DNA from: Chitinophagaceae bacterium
GTDB lineage: Bacteria; Bacteroidota; Bacteroidia; Chitinophagales; Chitinophagaceae
Assembly (NCBI GenBank): GCA_016721385.1
Contig: JADKIE010000001.1
Span: forward strand, 614,501-678,500
Reading direction: 5' to 3'
Length of the DNA: 64,000 nucleotides
Shown here: piece by piece, positions 26,029-33,861 of the stretch
Position numbering within the stretch: the first letter of the stretch is position 1
Layout: each line of letters starts with the position of its first letter
The notes under the pieces: model-generated
The model's database searches: none
Seen by the model: the letters and a program-made list of their open reading frames with translations, nothing else
What the model was told of the DNA's origin: nothing
Made by a program: the position numbers and the translations under genes

Positions 26029-27414
26029 ATGAGTAACGTAATTCAATTAAAACGAAAAACAACAACTGGAGCTCCGGCATTGGCACAGCTTGCAGTTGGT
26101 GAGTTGTGTTTGGTAATACCGGACAGTGCTATCTATTGGAAAAAAGATGCATCTACAATTATTGGCCCTATAGTTGTTGGCACTTCGGGTGTATGGGGAA
26201 GTATTACCGGCACATTAAGCGATCAAACTGATTTAAACAGTGCATTGGCTTTAAAAGCAACTATTGCAAGCCCTACTTTTACCGGCACACCAGCAGCACC
26301 AACACCTACACCAGGAGATAATACAACTAAGTTGGCAACAACAGCTTTTGTAAGTGGTGCTGTAGCAACTGCTATAAGTAATTTGGTAAATGCGGCACCC
26401 GGGGCGTTGGATACTTTAAATGAACTGGCTACAGCCTTGGGCAATGATGCCAATTTTGCCAGCACAGTAGCAGCATCATTGGCCACTAGTGGCGGCAGTG
26501 GCTCACCCGTTGGTAATGATAAAGAAGTACAATATAATAATGCTGGTTCTTTTGGAGGAGCTGCCAATTTAGAGATTGAAAGCGGAAATTTGGCATTAGT
26601 TGAAACATCAGACCCTACAGCTATTGCAACTAAAGTAATTGTTTATTCAAAAAATATTGGGGGTAGATTATTGCCTAAATGGCAACCACCAAGTGGTGTT
26701 GATACACCATTTCAAAGTGGTATATTTTTCAATCAAGTGAGTTTAATAAATGCAGGCGGCGGTACCGCAGTAGGCGTATTAGGTTGTACCGTTACAAATG
26801 CTGGAACTATATCTAACCCAACCATTGCATCAACTAACTTTAAGACACAAACGAGAAGATTTATAAACACAAGTGCAGGAACAGCTGGTGCATTAGCAAG
26901 TACAAGAGTTGCCAATCTTGAATGCTGGCGAGGTAATGCAGCAAATATGGGCGGTTTTTTTGTTGTTTGCCGTTTTGGTTTAACAACTTTGCAGGCTGGT
27001 ATGAGAGCATTCTTTGGATTAAGTAGTACAGCCACTACAGCTCCAACCAATGTTGACCCTACTACATCAACAGCAAGTGGTAGGATCGGGATGGCAATTA
27101 ACACTAATAGTGGAAACTGGAATCTGATACATGCCGATGGTACGGCTGCACCTACAGTAATTGCTTTAGGTGCTAATTTTCCTGTTAACACCACAGATAT
27201 TTTAGAATTAATATTATTCGCAAAGCCTAATGATACGGCTGTTAGTTATAGAATAAAGAATTTACAAACTGGGAATGAAACGACTGGTACATTATCTACT
27301 AATCTACCAGCTTCAACAGCATTTTTAGGAAGACTAATGTGGGCTACAAATAATGCTACAGCAGCAGCTGTAGCATGGGATTGCAGCCGCTTTGGTTTGG
27401 AAACTGATTTTTAA
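26029..27414 (+). CDS. Tail fibre protein
   Basis: A 461-residue protein starting M-S-N-V-I-Q-L-K-R-K-T-T-T-G-A-P, with L-A-V-G-E-L-C-L-V as in fibre N-terminal repeats. It then carries the classic fibre repeat A-S-P-T-F-T-G-T-P-A-A-P-T-P and T-T-K-L-A-T-T-A-F-V, and the segment A-P-G-A-L-D-T-L-N-E-L-A-T-A-L-G. The C-terminal 250 residues form a beta-rich lectin-like domain with W-N-L-I-H-A-D-G-T-A. It is the last gene of the prophage and is followed by a terminator and the presumed phage end. The frame is intact. Confidence 0.78.
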   Translation: MSNVIQLKRKTTTGAPALAQLAVGELCLVIPDSAIYWKKDASTIIGPIVVGTSGVWGSITGTLSDQTDLNSALALKATIASPTFTGTPAAPTPTPGDNTTKLATTAFVSGAVATAISNLVNAAPGALDTLNELATALGNDANFASTVAASLATSGGSGSPVGNDKEVQYNNAGSFGGAANLEIESGNLALVETSDPTAIATKVIVYSKNIGGRLLPKWQPPSGVDTPFQSGIFFNQVSLINAGGGTAVGVLGCTVTNAGTISNPTIASTNFKTQTRRFINTSAGTAGALASTRVANLECWRGNAANMGGFFVVCRFGLTTLQAGMRAFFGLSSTATTAPTNVDPTTSTASGRIGMAINTNSGNWNLIHADGTAAPTVIALGANFPVNTTDILELILFAKPNDTAVSYRIKNLQTGNETTGTLSTNLPASTAFLGRLMWATNNATAAAVAWDCSRFGLETDF

Positions 27415-27447
27415 GACTTTCTCATAAGCAGTTAGTTTTGGTAAAAC

Positions 27448-27469
27448 GGCCGGGGTTTCTACCCTGGCC
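27448..27469 (+). terminator. Terminator at the end of the prophage late operon
   Basis: GGCCGGGGT, a TTCT loop, and ACCCTGGCC form a 9-bp stem with one G-T pair, 34 nt after the last fibre gene, followed by TCATTATTTAA. It closes the rightward late transcript. Confidence 0.6.
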
Positions 27470-27507
27470 TCATTATTTAAAATTGATAGAAATTAAAAGC
27501 AATATAA

Positions 27508-27550
27508 TTTGGACGGAACGTTTTAAATTTGTGGACGAAACGTTTTTGCG
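27508..27550. repeat. Two 22-bp-spaced repeats, candidate Mu-type right-end transposase sites
   Basis: TTTGGACGGAACGTTTT (from 27508) and TGTGGACGAAACGTTTTT (from 27531) are direct repeats whose GGACG cores start at 27511 and 27533, 22 bp apart. Mu transposase binds 22-bp sites in tandem at each prophage end. The repeats lie between the last fibre gene and host-like sequence, where a right end is expected. The left end is outside the window, so a matching inverted copy cannot be checked. Confidence 0.45.
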
Positions 27551-27565
27551 TTTTTAGATGAAAAA

Positions 27566-27604
27566 ATGTACAAGAGTGCGACGCCACTAAAGCTTCATTG
27601 CTAA
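27566..27604 (+). repeat. Dispersed leader element, copy 1
   Basis: Contains TGTACAAGAGTGCGACGCCA (from 27567) followed by CTAAAG. Reading from ATG 27566 it encodes M-Y-K-S-A-T-P-L-K-L-H-C and stops at 27604. A TAAATTTG box lies at 27524-27531. Unlike the copies before icd and upp, it points into the 3' end of the opposing pntB, so no + strand gene follows. Confidence 0.7.
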
Positions 27605-27668
27605 TCTAAAGCTAGGCACACTAAAAATAATACAGATTTCTTTCTTTGATAGAAATGATAAAGGGAGC

Positions 27669-29078
27669 CTACACACTCTTAATCTCCGCAACTAAATCTT
27701 GCAGCACCTTTTTTGCATCGCCAAAAAGCATGCTTGTTTTGGGTTGAAAAAATAAATCGTTTTCAATTCCTGCGTAGCCGGGCTTCATACTCCGTTTGTT
27801 TACAATTACATTTTGGCCTGCTCTACCTCTAAAATAGGCATGCCGTAAATTGGCGATGCTGGGTCGTTTTTGGCCGCAGGGTTTACCACGTCGTTAGCAC
27901 CTAAAATTAATACAACATCAGTAGTTTTAAATTCGTCGTTGGCTTGCTCCATTTCTTTTAGTTTATCGTAGCTAACATCGGCCTCGGCAAGCAAAACATT
28001 CATGTGGCCTGGCATACGGCCTGCTACCGGATGTATAGCGTAAGTTACTTCCACACCTTTTTCTTCTAAAATTTTTTCTAACTCATGGCAAATGTGCTGG
28101 GCTTGTGCTACCGCTAACCCATAGCCGGGCACTATTATTACTTTATTGGCATAGCTCATAATCATAGCGCTATCGCTAATACTAATTTCTTTGTAACTAC
28201 CTTGCTCTTTGCTGCTACCTGCCACTGCTTTTGCGTTACCGCCAAACGAACCTATTAATACATTTTTAAAGAGCGGTTCATAGCCTTACACATTAATATA
28301 GTAAGCAAAGTACCTGCTGCACCAACTAAAATACCTCCTGTAAGCATTACCTTGTTATTGTACAAAAAACCGCCGCATGCTGCAGCCACACCTGTAAATG
28401 AGTTTAGTAAAGAAATTACAACAGGCATATCTGCTCCGCCAATTGGAAACACAAATAATACACCATACAATAATGACATGCCCAAAATTATATACAGCAA
28501 AAAAGATTGTGCAGGATTATAAACCAGGTAAGCTCCTAAAGCAATAGTTACTGCCAAAAAAATAAGATTTAATATATTTTGCCCAGTAAAGCTAAAGTCT
28601 TTAACCTTACCATTTAGTTTCCCCCATGCAATCATACTACCGGCAAAGGATACACTACCTATAATTAAACCCAAAACAATTATTAAAACTTTGCCGGTGT
28701 GGCCATCTGCAATACCGGTTTCGTTTATTTCTTTGGTAAGGTGATTAAACTCTACAATTGAAATAAGCATTGCACAAGCACCACCCATGCCATTAAAAAG
28801 GCTCACCATCTCAGGCATAGCCGTCATCTTCACTTTTTTAGCTGCCAGTGTTCCTACAATACCGCCAATGGCTAGGCCTGCAAAAATCCATAAATAGTTA
28901 TGCAGTTTTTGTCCGTTTTCTTCGTACAAAAAATAGTACCCAAAATAGCAATTGTCATGCCTGCTGCAGCTACTAAATTTCCTTTACGTGCCGATGCCGG
29001 ATTGGACAACATTTTAAGCCCTATAATAAATGTTACAGAGGCTATTAAATAAGCTAAGACTAATAAGTTTAATTCCAT
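27669..29078 (-). CDS. pntB: NAD(P) transhydrogenase subunit beta (three frameshifts)
   Basis: Reconstructed from frames 28872-29078, 28255-28929, 27806-28225 and a C-terminal piece to 27669. Breaks lie at runs near 28928-28933, 28263-28267 and 27811-27814, each fixed by one added base. The N-terminal two thirds is a multi-helix membrane domain (L-A-Y-L-I-A-S-V-T-F-I-I-G-L-K onward). The C-terminal part is the NADP-binding domain III with V-P-G-Y-G-L-A-V-A-Q-A-Q-H, G-R-M-P-G-H-M-N-V-L-L-A-E-A and G-A-N-D-V-V-N-P-A. It couples proton flow to hydride transfer from NADH to NADP. It is the last gene of the pnt operon. Confidence 0.9.
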
Positions 29079-29083
29079 AAGTG

Positions 29084-29470
29084 TAAATTCTAAATACTAA
29101 ATTTTAAATTCTAAAATATTATGCGCCAAGCCTTCGAAGAATTGCAGCTAATATTTTCATCAATTCATCTGCTTCTTTTAATAAAGCTATTCTTTCATTT
29201 TCTAATTGTTCATTATCATAAGTAAGAATATGTTTAAGCCATAAAATACATTCTTTGGCTTCTTTTTTACTTATTTTGATTTTAAATCGTAAATCTTTAT
29301 CGCCTAATTTGTCATTTGCCTCAATGTAATTTGCCGCTACAGAACCAGCAGACCTAATTAATTGTGAAATGTATTCTCTGTTAATTATATCTTGTTCCAA
29401 TCCTCTTGAAATATGTTGTCCTTTCTTCTAAGTGTTTTCTTCTCCTCCATTTTAGAATTTAGAATTTGGC
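29084..29470. repeat. Inverted A/T-rich repeats bracketing the first four-helix-bundle gene
   Basis: On +, 29084-29116 contains AAATTCTAAATACTAAA and AAATTCTAAAAT. 29449-29470 contains TTTAGAATTTAGAATTTGG, the reverse complement of the same unit. One copy lies between pntB and the small gene, the other between that gene and pntA2. Such bracketing suggests the gene arrived as a cassette. Confidence 0.5.
29119..29450 (-). CDS. Four-helix-bundle protein (23S rRNA intervening-sequence/Avd-like), frameshifted
   Basis: The probable start is ATG 29450 (M-E-E-K-K-T-L-R-R-K-D). One added T near 29400 joins it to the frame I-N-R-E-Y-I-S-Q-L-I-R-S-A-G-S-V-A-A-N-Y. The rest shows L-G-D-K-D and K-K-E-A-K-E-C-I-L-W-L, the signature of the four-helix-bundle family found in 23S rRNA intervening sequences and related to diversity-generating-retroelement Avd proteins. 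It splits pntA2 from pntB, which normally abut. AAATTCTAAAT-type repeats in inverted orientation lie at both sides. A paralogue lies at 32381-32728. Its role in isolation is unknown; a nucleic-acid-binding pentamer is the family precedent. Confidence 0.75.
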
Positions 29471-29472
29471 TT

Positions 29473-29783
29473 TTAGGATTTTTTGATTTAAACATTTCCA
29501 ACATTCTGTCTGTAACTACAAAACCACCCACCACATTTAATGTACCTAATATAACTGCCAAAAAACCCAGAGCAAGCGCTAAAAAATTATCTGTTTCTGC
29601 CTTACCCATTACTATTATTGCACCAATAATAACAACACCATGTATGGCATTGGCTCCACTCATTAACGGTGTGTGCAACACACTTGGTACATGGCCAATT
29701 ACTTCTATACCCACAAAAATCATTAAGATTACAATGTAAATGATTTGTTGGTTGGTGCTTATAAAATCTAAAATACTTTCCAT
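29473..29783 (-). CDS. pntA2: NAD(P) transhydrogenase subunit alpha part 2
   Basis: About 104 residues: M-E-S-I-L-D-F-I-S-T-N-Q-Q, then three transmembrane helices including I-Y-I-V-I-L-M-I-F-V-G-I-E-V-I-G and G-F-L-A-V-I-L-G-T-L-N-V-V-G-G-F, ending T-D-R-M-L-E-M-F-K-S-K. As written the frame runs on to 29385. One more base in the T6 run near 29479-29484 gives the natural stop at 29473 (F-K-S-K-K-S). It is the membrane part of the split alpha subunit used by many Bacteroidota and Rhodospirillum, and lies between pntA1 and pntB in a - strand operon. Confidence 0.88.
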
Positions 29784-29848
29784 TTTTCTTTTTGTTATTT
29801 TTTATATTTTTAAACCCTTTAACAGGGTTTACAACCGCTGTAGAGAGT

Positions 29849-30969
29849 TTAGCTAATTAGTGCCTTTACTCTTTCATTTGTAACTTCTCCGCTGTATACT
29901 ACACAAGTTCCTTTTACCAAATCATCCTCAAAATTTAAATTAATTTGTCCTTCTTTCGTAATAATAAGTTGCAAAAAATTTAATACATTTTTGCCATACA
30001 ATTTACTGGCATCGCTTGGCATAGTGCCTGCCAAAGCAGAGTTACCCACTATGCTTATTCCATTATGGTTAACCGTTATACTATCTTTTGTTAACTCTGT
30101 ATTACCACCTGTTGCCGATGCTAAATCAACAATTACACTGCCGCTTTTCATAGCGTTAATCATTTCGGTAGTAATTAATATTGGGGCTTTTTTGCCGGGT
30201 ATTTGTGCAGTAGAAATTACAATATCTGCCTTGGCAACACTTTCTGCAATTTTTGCTTTTTGGCGTTGCATAAATTCTTCGGTTTGCTCTACGGCATAAC
30301 CGCCTGCATTGCTTGCATCTGCAGCACCTTCCACTTCTACAAATTTTGCGCCCAGGCTCTGTACCTCTTCTTTTACTGCAGGCCTTGTATCAAATACTTC
30401 TACAACTGCACCCAGTCTTTTAGCAGTAGCAATGGCTTGTAAACCGGCTACACCTGCGCCTAAAATTACAACCTTTGCCGGCGGAATACTACCGGCAGCA
30501 GTCATAAACATGGGAAAATATCTTGAGTACAATGTAGCCGCAGTTAACACGGCTTTGTACCCTGCAATATTTGCCTGACTGCTTAATACATCCATGCTTT
30601 GTGCCCTGGTGGTACGGGGCAACATATCCATGCTAAAACGGTAACGCCATTAGCGGCACAATCTTTCATGGCATTAAAATTGAATAATGGCTGATAAACA
30701 CCCAAAACAATTTTTGTGCTGAGATTTGTAATTTCTGCATTTGTAAACGAACTCATTGAAAGAATAATATCGCAATGCTTCATTATTTCTTCTCTTGATT
30801 TTACAGTTGCGCCTGCAGCAGTGTATTTATCATCGGCAGCAAAAGCATTTACGCCTGCATTTGACTCAATTACTAATTCAACGTTCCATTTTTTTAAGGT
30901 GGCTAAGTGTTCCGGCAAAAGCGACACTCTGGTTTCCGGCGAGGCTTCTTTTAATACTCCTATGGTCAT
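29849..30969 (-). CDS. pntA1: NAD(P) transhydrogenase subunit alpha part 1 (frameshifted)
   Basis: Frames 30583-30969 and 29849-30631 join when one A is added near 30630 (T-V-L-A-M-D-M-L-P-R-T-T-R-A-Q). The corrected length is exactly 374 residues. N-terminal alanine dehydrogenase/PNT domain: M-T-I-G-V-L-K-E-A-S-P-E-T-R-V-S-L. Rossmann NAD-binding loop: V-V-I-L-G-A-G-V-A-G-L-Q-A-I-A-T-A, followed by F-D-T-R-P-A-V-K-E-E. A late glycine motif lies in G-N-S-A-L-A-G. This is the cytoplasmic NADH-binding domain of proton-translocating transhydrogenase. It is the first gene of the operon, starting 34 nt from a methyltransferase gene. Confidence 0.9.
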
Positions 30970-31002
30970 AAGCTAGTTAAATAAGGCGCAAGTTACTAAA
31001 AA

Positions 31003-31799
31003 TTAAAATCGGATGGTAAAATGCTGTTTATCTTTAAAATCTTTGTTGATAAAAACAAGGCCAATAAAAAAAAGATCGATAGTAAGTGTTACAGATGAAT
31101 GCTCTTTAATTTGAGCCCATGCTTCTTCCATTTCTTTGCTCCAATGTATATCATCGAAAATAAGGATGGAGTTGTTGTGAGCATATGTTAACAGTTGCTC
31201 AAAATAATCTACCGTTGGCGCTTTTTTATGATTACCGTCTACAAAAGCTAAATCTATACTTTTACTTGCACTAAAAGCAAGGGTAATGTTGTTTCAAAAT
31301 TACCTTTGGTAATGCTGATATTATTTATTTGCAACGCATCAAATGTATGTTGGGCAAGGATTGCAATGCTTTTTGCTCCTTCGCAGGTAAATATTTTTGC
31401 GGCTTGGTTGCCGTTGGCAAGATATGCAGTAGTAATGCCTAAAGAGGTACCTAATTCCACAACCATTTTAGGCTTAAAGTATTGTGCAATTCTAAAAAGT
31501 AGTTGGGCAAATTTTTTAGGTTTTAGGGAAGATGCGGCAATGGCTTTTACAACCCGTTTATTGGTTTTGATAACTGATGAACCTGCGCCAAAATCTTCTA
31601 CCTCTATTATACTATTATCTTTCAATAATATTTTCCGCTGTAACTCAATTTTATGATAACAATCATATTCTTTTTTATCGTTCAGCACATTTTTAATAAA
31701 GTCGTACACAAAAGGCGAATGCACACCATGTCCTTTACCATTGGATGCGGTTAAGTAATAATGAAGATATTTTTTTGCCAGTTGAAAATGTGAATACAC
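31003..31799 (-). CDS. Class I SAM-dependent O-methyltransferase-like protein (frameshifted)
   Basis: Starts with GTG at 31799 (M-Y-S-H-F-Q-L-A-K-K-Y-L); upstream residues in the open frame look non-coding. Typical features are T-A-S-N-G-K-G-H-G-V-H-S-P-F-V-Y-D-F, V-E-D-F-G-A-G-S, and the SAM motif M-V-V-E-L-G-T-S-L-G-I-T-T-A. The written frame stops at 31254. Adding one C near 31275 restores S-I-D-L-A-F-V-D-G-N-H-K-K-A and F-D-D-I-H-W-S to a stop at 31003. The substrate is unknown; similar proteins are annotated as O-methyltransferases. It is convergent with none and co-directional with pnt and folA. Confidence 0.7.
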
Positions 31800-31857
31800 T
31801 TTTATAAAAAATAAGAAATGAAAAATAGGGATAAGAAAGTTAAACGATTTGATTAAA

Positions 31858-32349
31858 TTATTTTCTTTCCCATTTTTGAAACGAATAGTTGTACATGTGC
31901 TTAGCATCCATTTCAAAATCTTTATTATCGGTTAATTGCCAATTGGTTTCACTTAATTCGGAAAAAAAGGTATCGCCATCTACCACAGCATGCACTTTTG
32001 TTAAATAAACTGCAGTTGCTATTGGTAAACATTGTCTATAAATTTCGCCACCGCCAATTATAAATGCTTCGTTACAATTAGTTGTTGCTGCTTTATCTAG
32101 CGCATCTTGCAAACTATTTGCAACTATTACTCCTTCAAAACTCCAATTGGTTTGTGTGGTAATTACAATATTAAACCTGCCCGGCAAAACTTTACTTACA
32201 CTTTCAAATGTTTTGCGGCCCATAATTACAGGCATACCCCAAGTAGTATTTTTAAAAAATTTTAAATCGTTGGGCAAATGCCAAAGCAGTTGGTTGTTTT
32301 TTCCAATTGAATTATTTTCTGCGGCTGCTACTATTAAACTGATTTTCAT
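31858..32349 (-). CDS. folA: Dihydrofolate reductase
   Basis: A 163-residue enzyme from M-K-I-S-L-I-V-A-A-A at 32349; an upstream ATG at 32379 would lie in the repeat flanking the neighbouring cassette. Motifs include A-E-N-N-S-I-G-K-N-N-Q-L-L-W-H-L-P-N-D (substrate and catalytic Asp), M-G-R-K-T-F-E-S (cofactor), and I-I-G-G-G-E-I-Y (dinucleotide turn). It reduces dihydrofolate made by thymidylate synthase, whose gene lies upstream on the same strand but is separated by a four-helix-bundle gene. Confidence 0.93.
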   Translation of the reverse strand: MKISLIVAAAENNSIGKNNQLLWHLPNDLKFFKNTTWGMPVIMGRKTFESVSKVLPGRFNIVITTQTNWSFEGVIVANSLQDALDKAATTNCNEAFIIGGGEIYRQCLPIATAVYLTKVHAVVDGDTFFSELSETNWQLTDNKDFEMDAKHMYNYSFQKWERK

Positions 32350-32356
32350 AAAAAAG

Positions 32357-32735
32357 TTAAAGAATGAAAGAATGAACAAATTAAATTTTTGCCGTTTTTA
32401 AAATTGAAACAAGTATAATAATTAATTCTTCACAATCTGCAATAAAGAAATTTATTAAACCGGCATCAGCATATTCGCTTTCTTTAATTAACCTTAACCA
32501 ATAATGTGTTTCTTTAGCTTCTTTTAATGAGATATGGAGTTTTGCAATAAAATCTTTTTTACTTTGTGCCCCTGTGGCCACTTCAATATTTGCTCCAATA
32601 GAAGTACCGCTTCTTAACACTTGTTTTGATATAACAAACTCTCTTTTTTCTTCAACCATATGCTTATATAACTTAATAACTGTAAGCGAAAATTGATACG
32701 ATTTTGTTTTTATGATATTCTCTTTCATTCTTTAA
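32357..32735. repeat. Perfect 15-bp inverted repeat bracketing the second four-helix-bundle gene
   Basis: TTAAAGAATGAAAGA at 32357-32371 and its exact complement TCTTTCATTCTTTAA at 32721-32735. One arm lies between this gene and folA; the other overlaps the gene start (ATGAAAGA). The arms differ in sequence from those of the other cassette. Confidence 0.65.
32381..32728 (-). CDS. Four-helix-bundle protein (23S rRNA intervening-sequence/Avd-like)
   Basis: An intact 115-residue paralogue of the gene at 29119-29450. Motifs are S-K-Q-V-L-R-S-G-T-S-I-G-A-N-I-E-V-A, Q-S-K-K-D-F-I-A-K-L-H-I-S-L-K-E-A-K-E and T-H-Y-W-L-R-L-I. It separates thyA (23 nt upstream) from folA (31 nt downstream), two genes that usually adjoin. 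A perfect 15-bp inverted repeat brackets it and includes its start codon. Expression is presumably by read-through from thyA. As for its paralogue, the molecular role outside rRNA intervening sequences is not established. Confidence 0.85.
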   Translation of the reverse strand: MKENIIKTKSYQFSLTVIKLYKHMVEEKREFVISKQVLRSGTSIGANIEVATGAQSKKDFIAKLHISLKEAKETHYWLRLIKESEYADAGLINFFIADCEELIIILVSILKTAKI

Positions 32736-32750
32736 TTTTTTCATTGGCAA

Positions 32751-33545
32751 TTACACCGCCACAGGCGCTTTTATAGCAGCATGGCATTGATAATTTTGCA
32801 ACTCAAAATCTTCGAATTTAAAACTAAAAATATCTTTTACTTCTTTATTAATTTTCATTGTTGGTAAAGCAAATGGTGTACGTGTTAATTGCAAGTTGGT
32901 TTGTTCAAAATGGTTTTTGTAAAGATGTGTGTCGCCGCCTGTCCATACAAATTCTCCAACTTCTAAATTGCAAACTTGTGCAACCATCATCGTTAACAAA
33001 GCATAAGACGCTATATTAAAAGGCACTCCTAAAAACACATCTGCACTGCGTTGATACAATTGGCAACTCAGCTTGCCGTTTGCTACATAAAATTGAAATA
33101 AGCAATGACAAGGCATCAATTTCATTTTAGGCAAATCGGCTACATTCCAGGCGCTTACAATCATTCGCCTGCTATCCGGATTGGTTTTTATTTGATGAAT
33201 TAAATCGGTAATTTGATCTACAACCTGTCCGTCAAACCCTGTCCAGCTGCGCCATTGATTGCCATACACAGGTCCCAAATTGCCATTTTCATCCGCCCAT
33301 TCATCCCAAATACTTACGCCATTATCTTTTAAATATTTGATATTGGTATCGCCTTGCAAAAACCAAAGCAACTCGTAAATAATGCTTTTTAAATGACACT
33401 TTTTTGTTGTAACCAACGGAAACCCATCTTGCAAATTAAACCGCATTTGATACCCAAAAACACTTCGTGTGCCTGTACCTGTTCGGTCGTTTTTATCGGT
33501 TCCGTTTTCTAAAATATGCTTAAGTAGTTGTTGATATTGTTGCAT
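32751..33545 (-). CDS. thyA: Thymidylate synthase
   Basis: A 264-residue ThyA, the standard length. Motifs: N-G-T-D-K-N-D-R-T-G-T-G-T-R-S-V-F-G-Y-Q-M-R-F near the N terminus, R-R-M-I-V-S-A-W-N-V (phosphate-binding arginines), the catalytic cysteine in L-M-P-C-H-C-L-F-Q, and G-V-P-F-N-I-A-S-Y-A-L-L-T and F-V-W-T-G-G-D-T-H-L-Y later. It methylates dUMP using methylene-tetrahydrofolate, producing the dihydrofolate that FolA recycles. It is the first gene of the thyA - four-helix - folA cluster. Confidence 0.95.
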   Translation of the reverse strand: MQQYQQLLKHILENGTDKNDRTGTGTRSVFGYQMRFNLQDGFPLVTTKKCHLKSIIYELLWFLQGDTNIKYLKDNGVSIWDEWADENGNLGPVYGNQWRSWTGFDGQVVDQITDLIHQIKTNPDSRRMIVSAWNVADLPKMKLMPCHCLFQFYVANGKLSCQLYQRSADVFLGVPFNIASYALLTMMVAQVCNLEVGEFVWTGGDTHLYKNHFEQTNLQLTRTPFALPTMKINKEVKDIFSFKFEDFELQNYQCHAAIKAPVAV

Positions 33546-33772
33546 AGCTGCAAGATAATTAGGAATTAGGAATTAAGAATTATGAATTGTACAGCATGCT
33601 GTTAATAAATTATTTTAAGCCAATTGGGGCTTTATACGCTATGATAAAAGATGCCAAAAGATGTAAAGATGAATCCCGAAAGCATTCGGGACGACGCCAC
33701 TGAAGATAATTTGAAAATATATAGCTGGTACCAAAAATCCCAAAACCGTAAACCCTAAACAGCAAACGGGCT

Positions 33773-33780
33773 TATCTTTG
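33773..33780 (+). promoter_or_regulatory. Putative -7 box of mnmA
   Basis: TATCTTTG matches TAnnTTTG, 81 nt upstream of the mnmA ATG. The same TATCTTT[AG] box recurs 20-34 nt before the starts at 35030 (TATCTTAG, 34996), 38273 (38235), 61579 (61552) and 63283 (63250), supporting it as the local promoter motif. No clear -33 TTTG was found for this copy. Confidence 0.45.
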
Positions 33781-33816
33781 CATTACAAAAATCTTCAAAA
33801 ATTTTGAGGGCAAAAG

Positions 33817-33849
33817 CCCCTCTCCTTTGGAGAGGGGTTGGGGTGAGGT
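33817..33849. repeat. Dispersed palindromic element in the mnmA leader
   Basis: CCCCTCTCC-TTT-GGAGAGGGG followed by TTGGGGTGAGGT, 12 nt before the mnmA start. The same core, with one changed loop base and arm length, is inserted in the coding sequence of the GNAT gene at 37930-37961, and a decayed version lies near 55352-55412. Confidence 0.65.
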
Positions 33850-33861
33850 AAAATTGAGGTT

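Larger units (their letters stand above)
33546..33861. other. 316-bp intergenic region rich in small repeats
   Basis: Between divergent thyA and mnmA. From left to right: tandem AATTAGGAATT-type units (33555-33589); a hairpin CCCGAAAGCATTCGGG (about 33675-33690) joined to a truncated copy of the dispersed leader element (CGACGCCACTGAAG, 33692-33705); a -7-like box TATCTTTG (33773-33780) for mnmA; and the palindromic element with CCCCTCTCC/GGAGAGGGG (33817-33849). No coding sequence is convincing here. Confidence 0.7.

Noticed and set aside
27669..29078. Programmed frameshifting in pntB
   Set aside because: Three separate breaks without phased slippery heptamers in an enzyme that needs only one product; run-length error explains all three.
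29119..29450. Diversity-generating retroelement, because the small gene resembles Avd
   Set aside because: No reverse transcriptase or template/variable repeat pair is seen near either four-helix-bundle gene.
33546..33861. CRISPR array or integron-like site in the repeat-rich thyA-mnmA gap
   Set aside because: The repeats differ from each other, have no regular spacing or unique spacers, and no cas or integrase gene is near.
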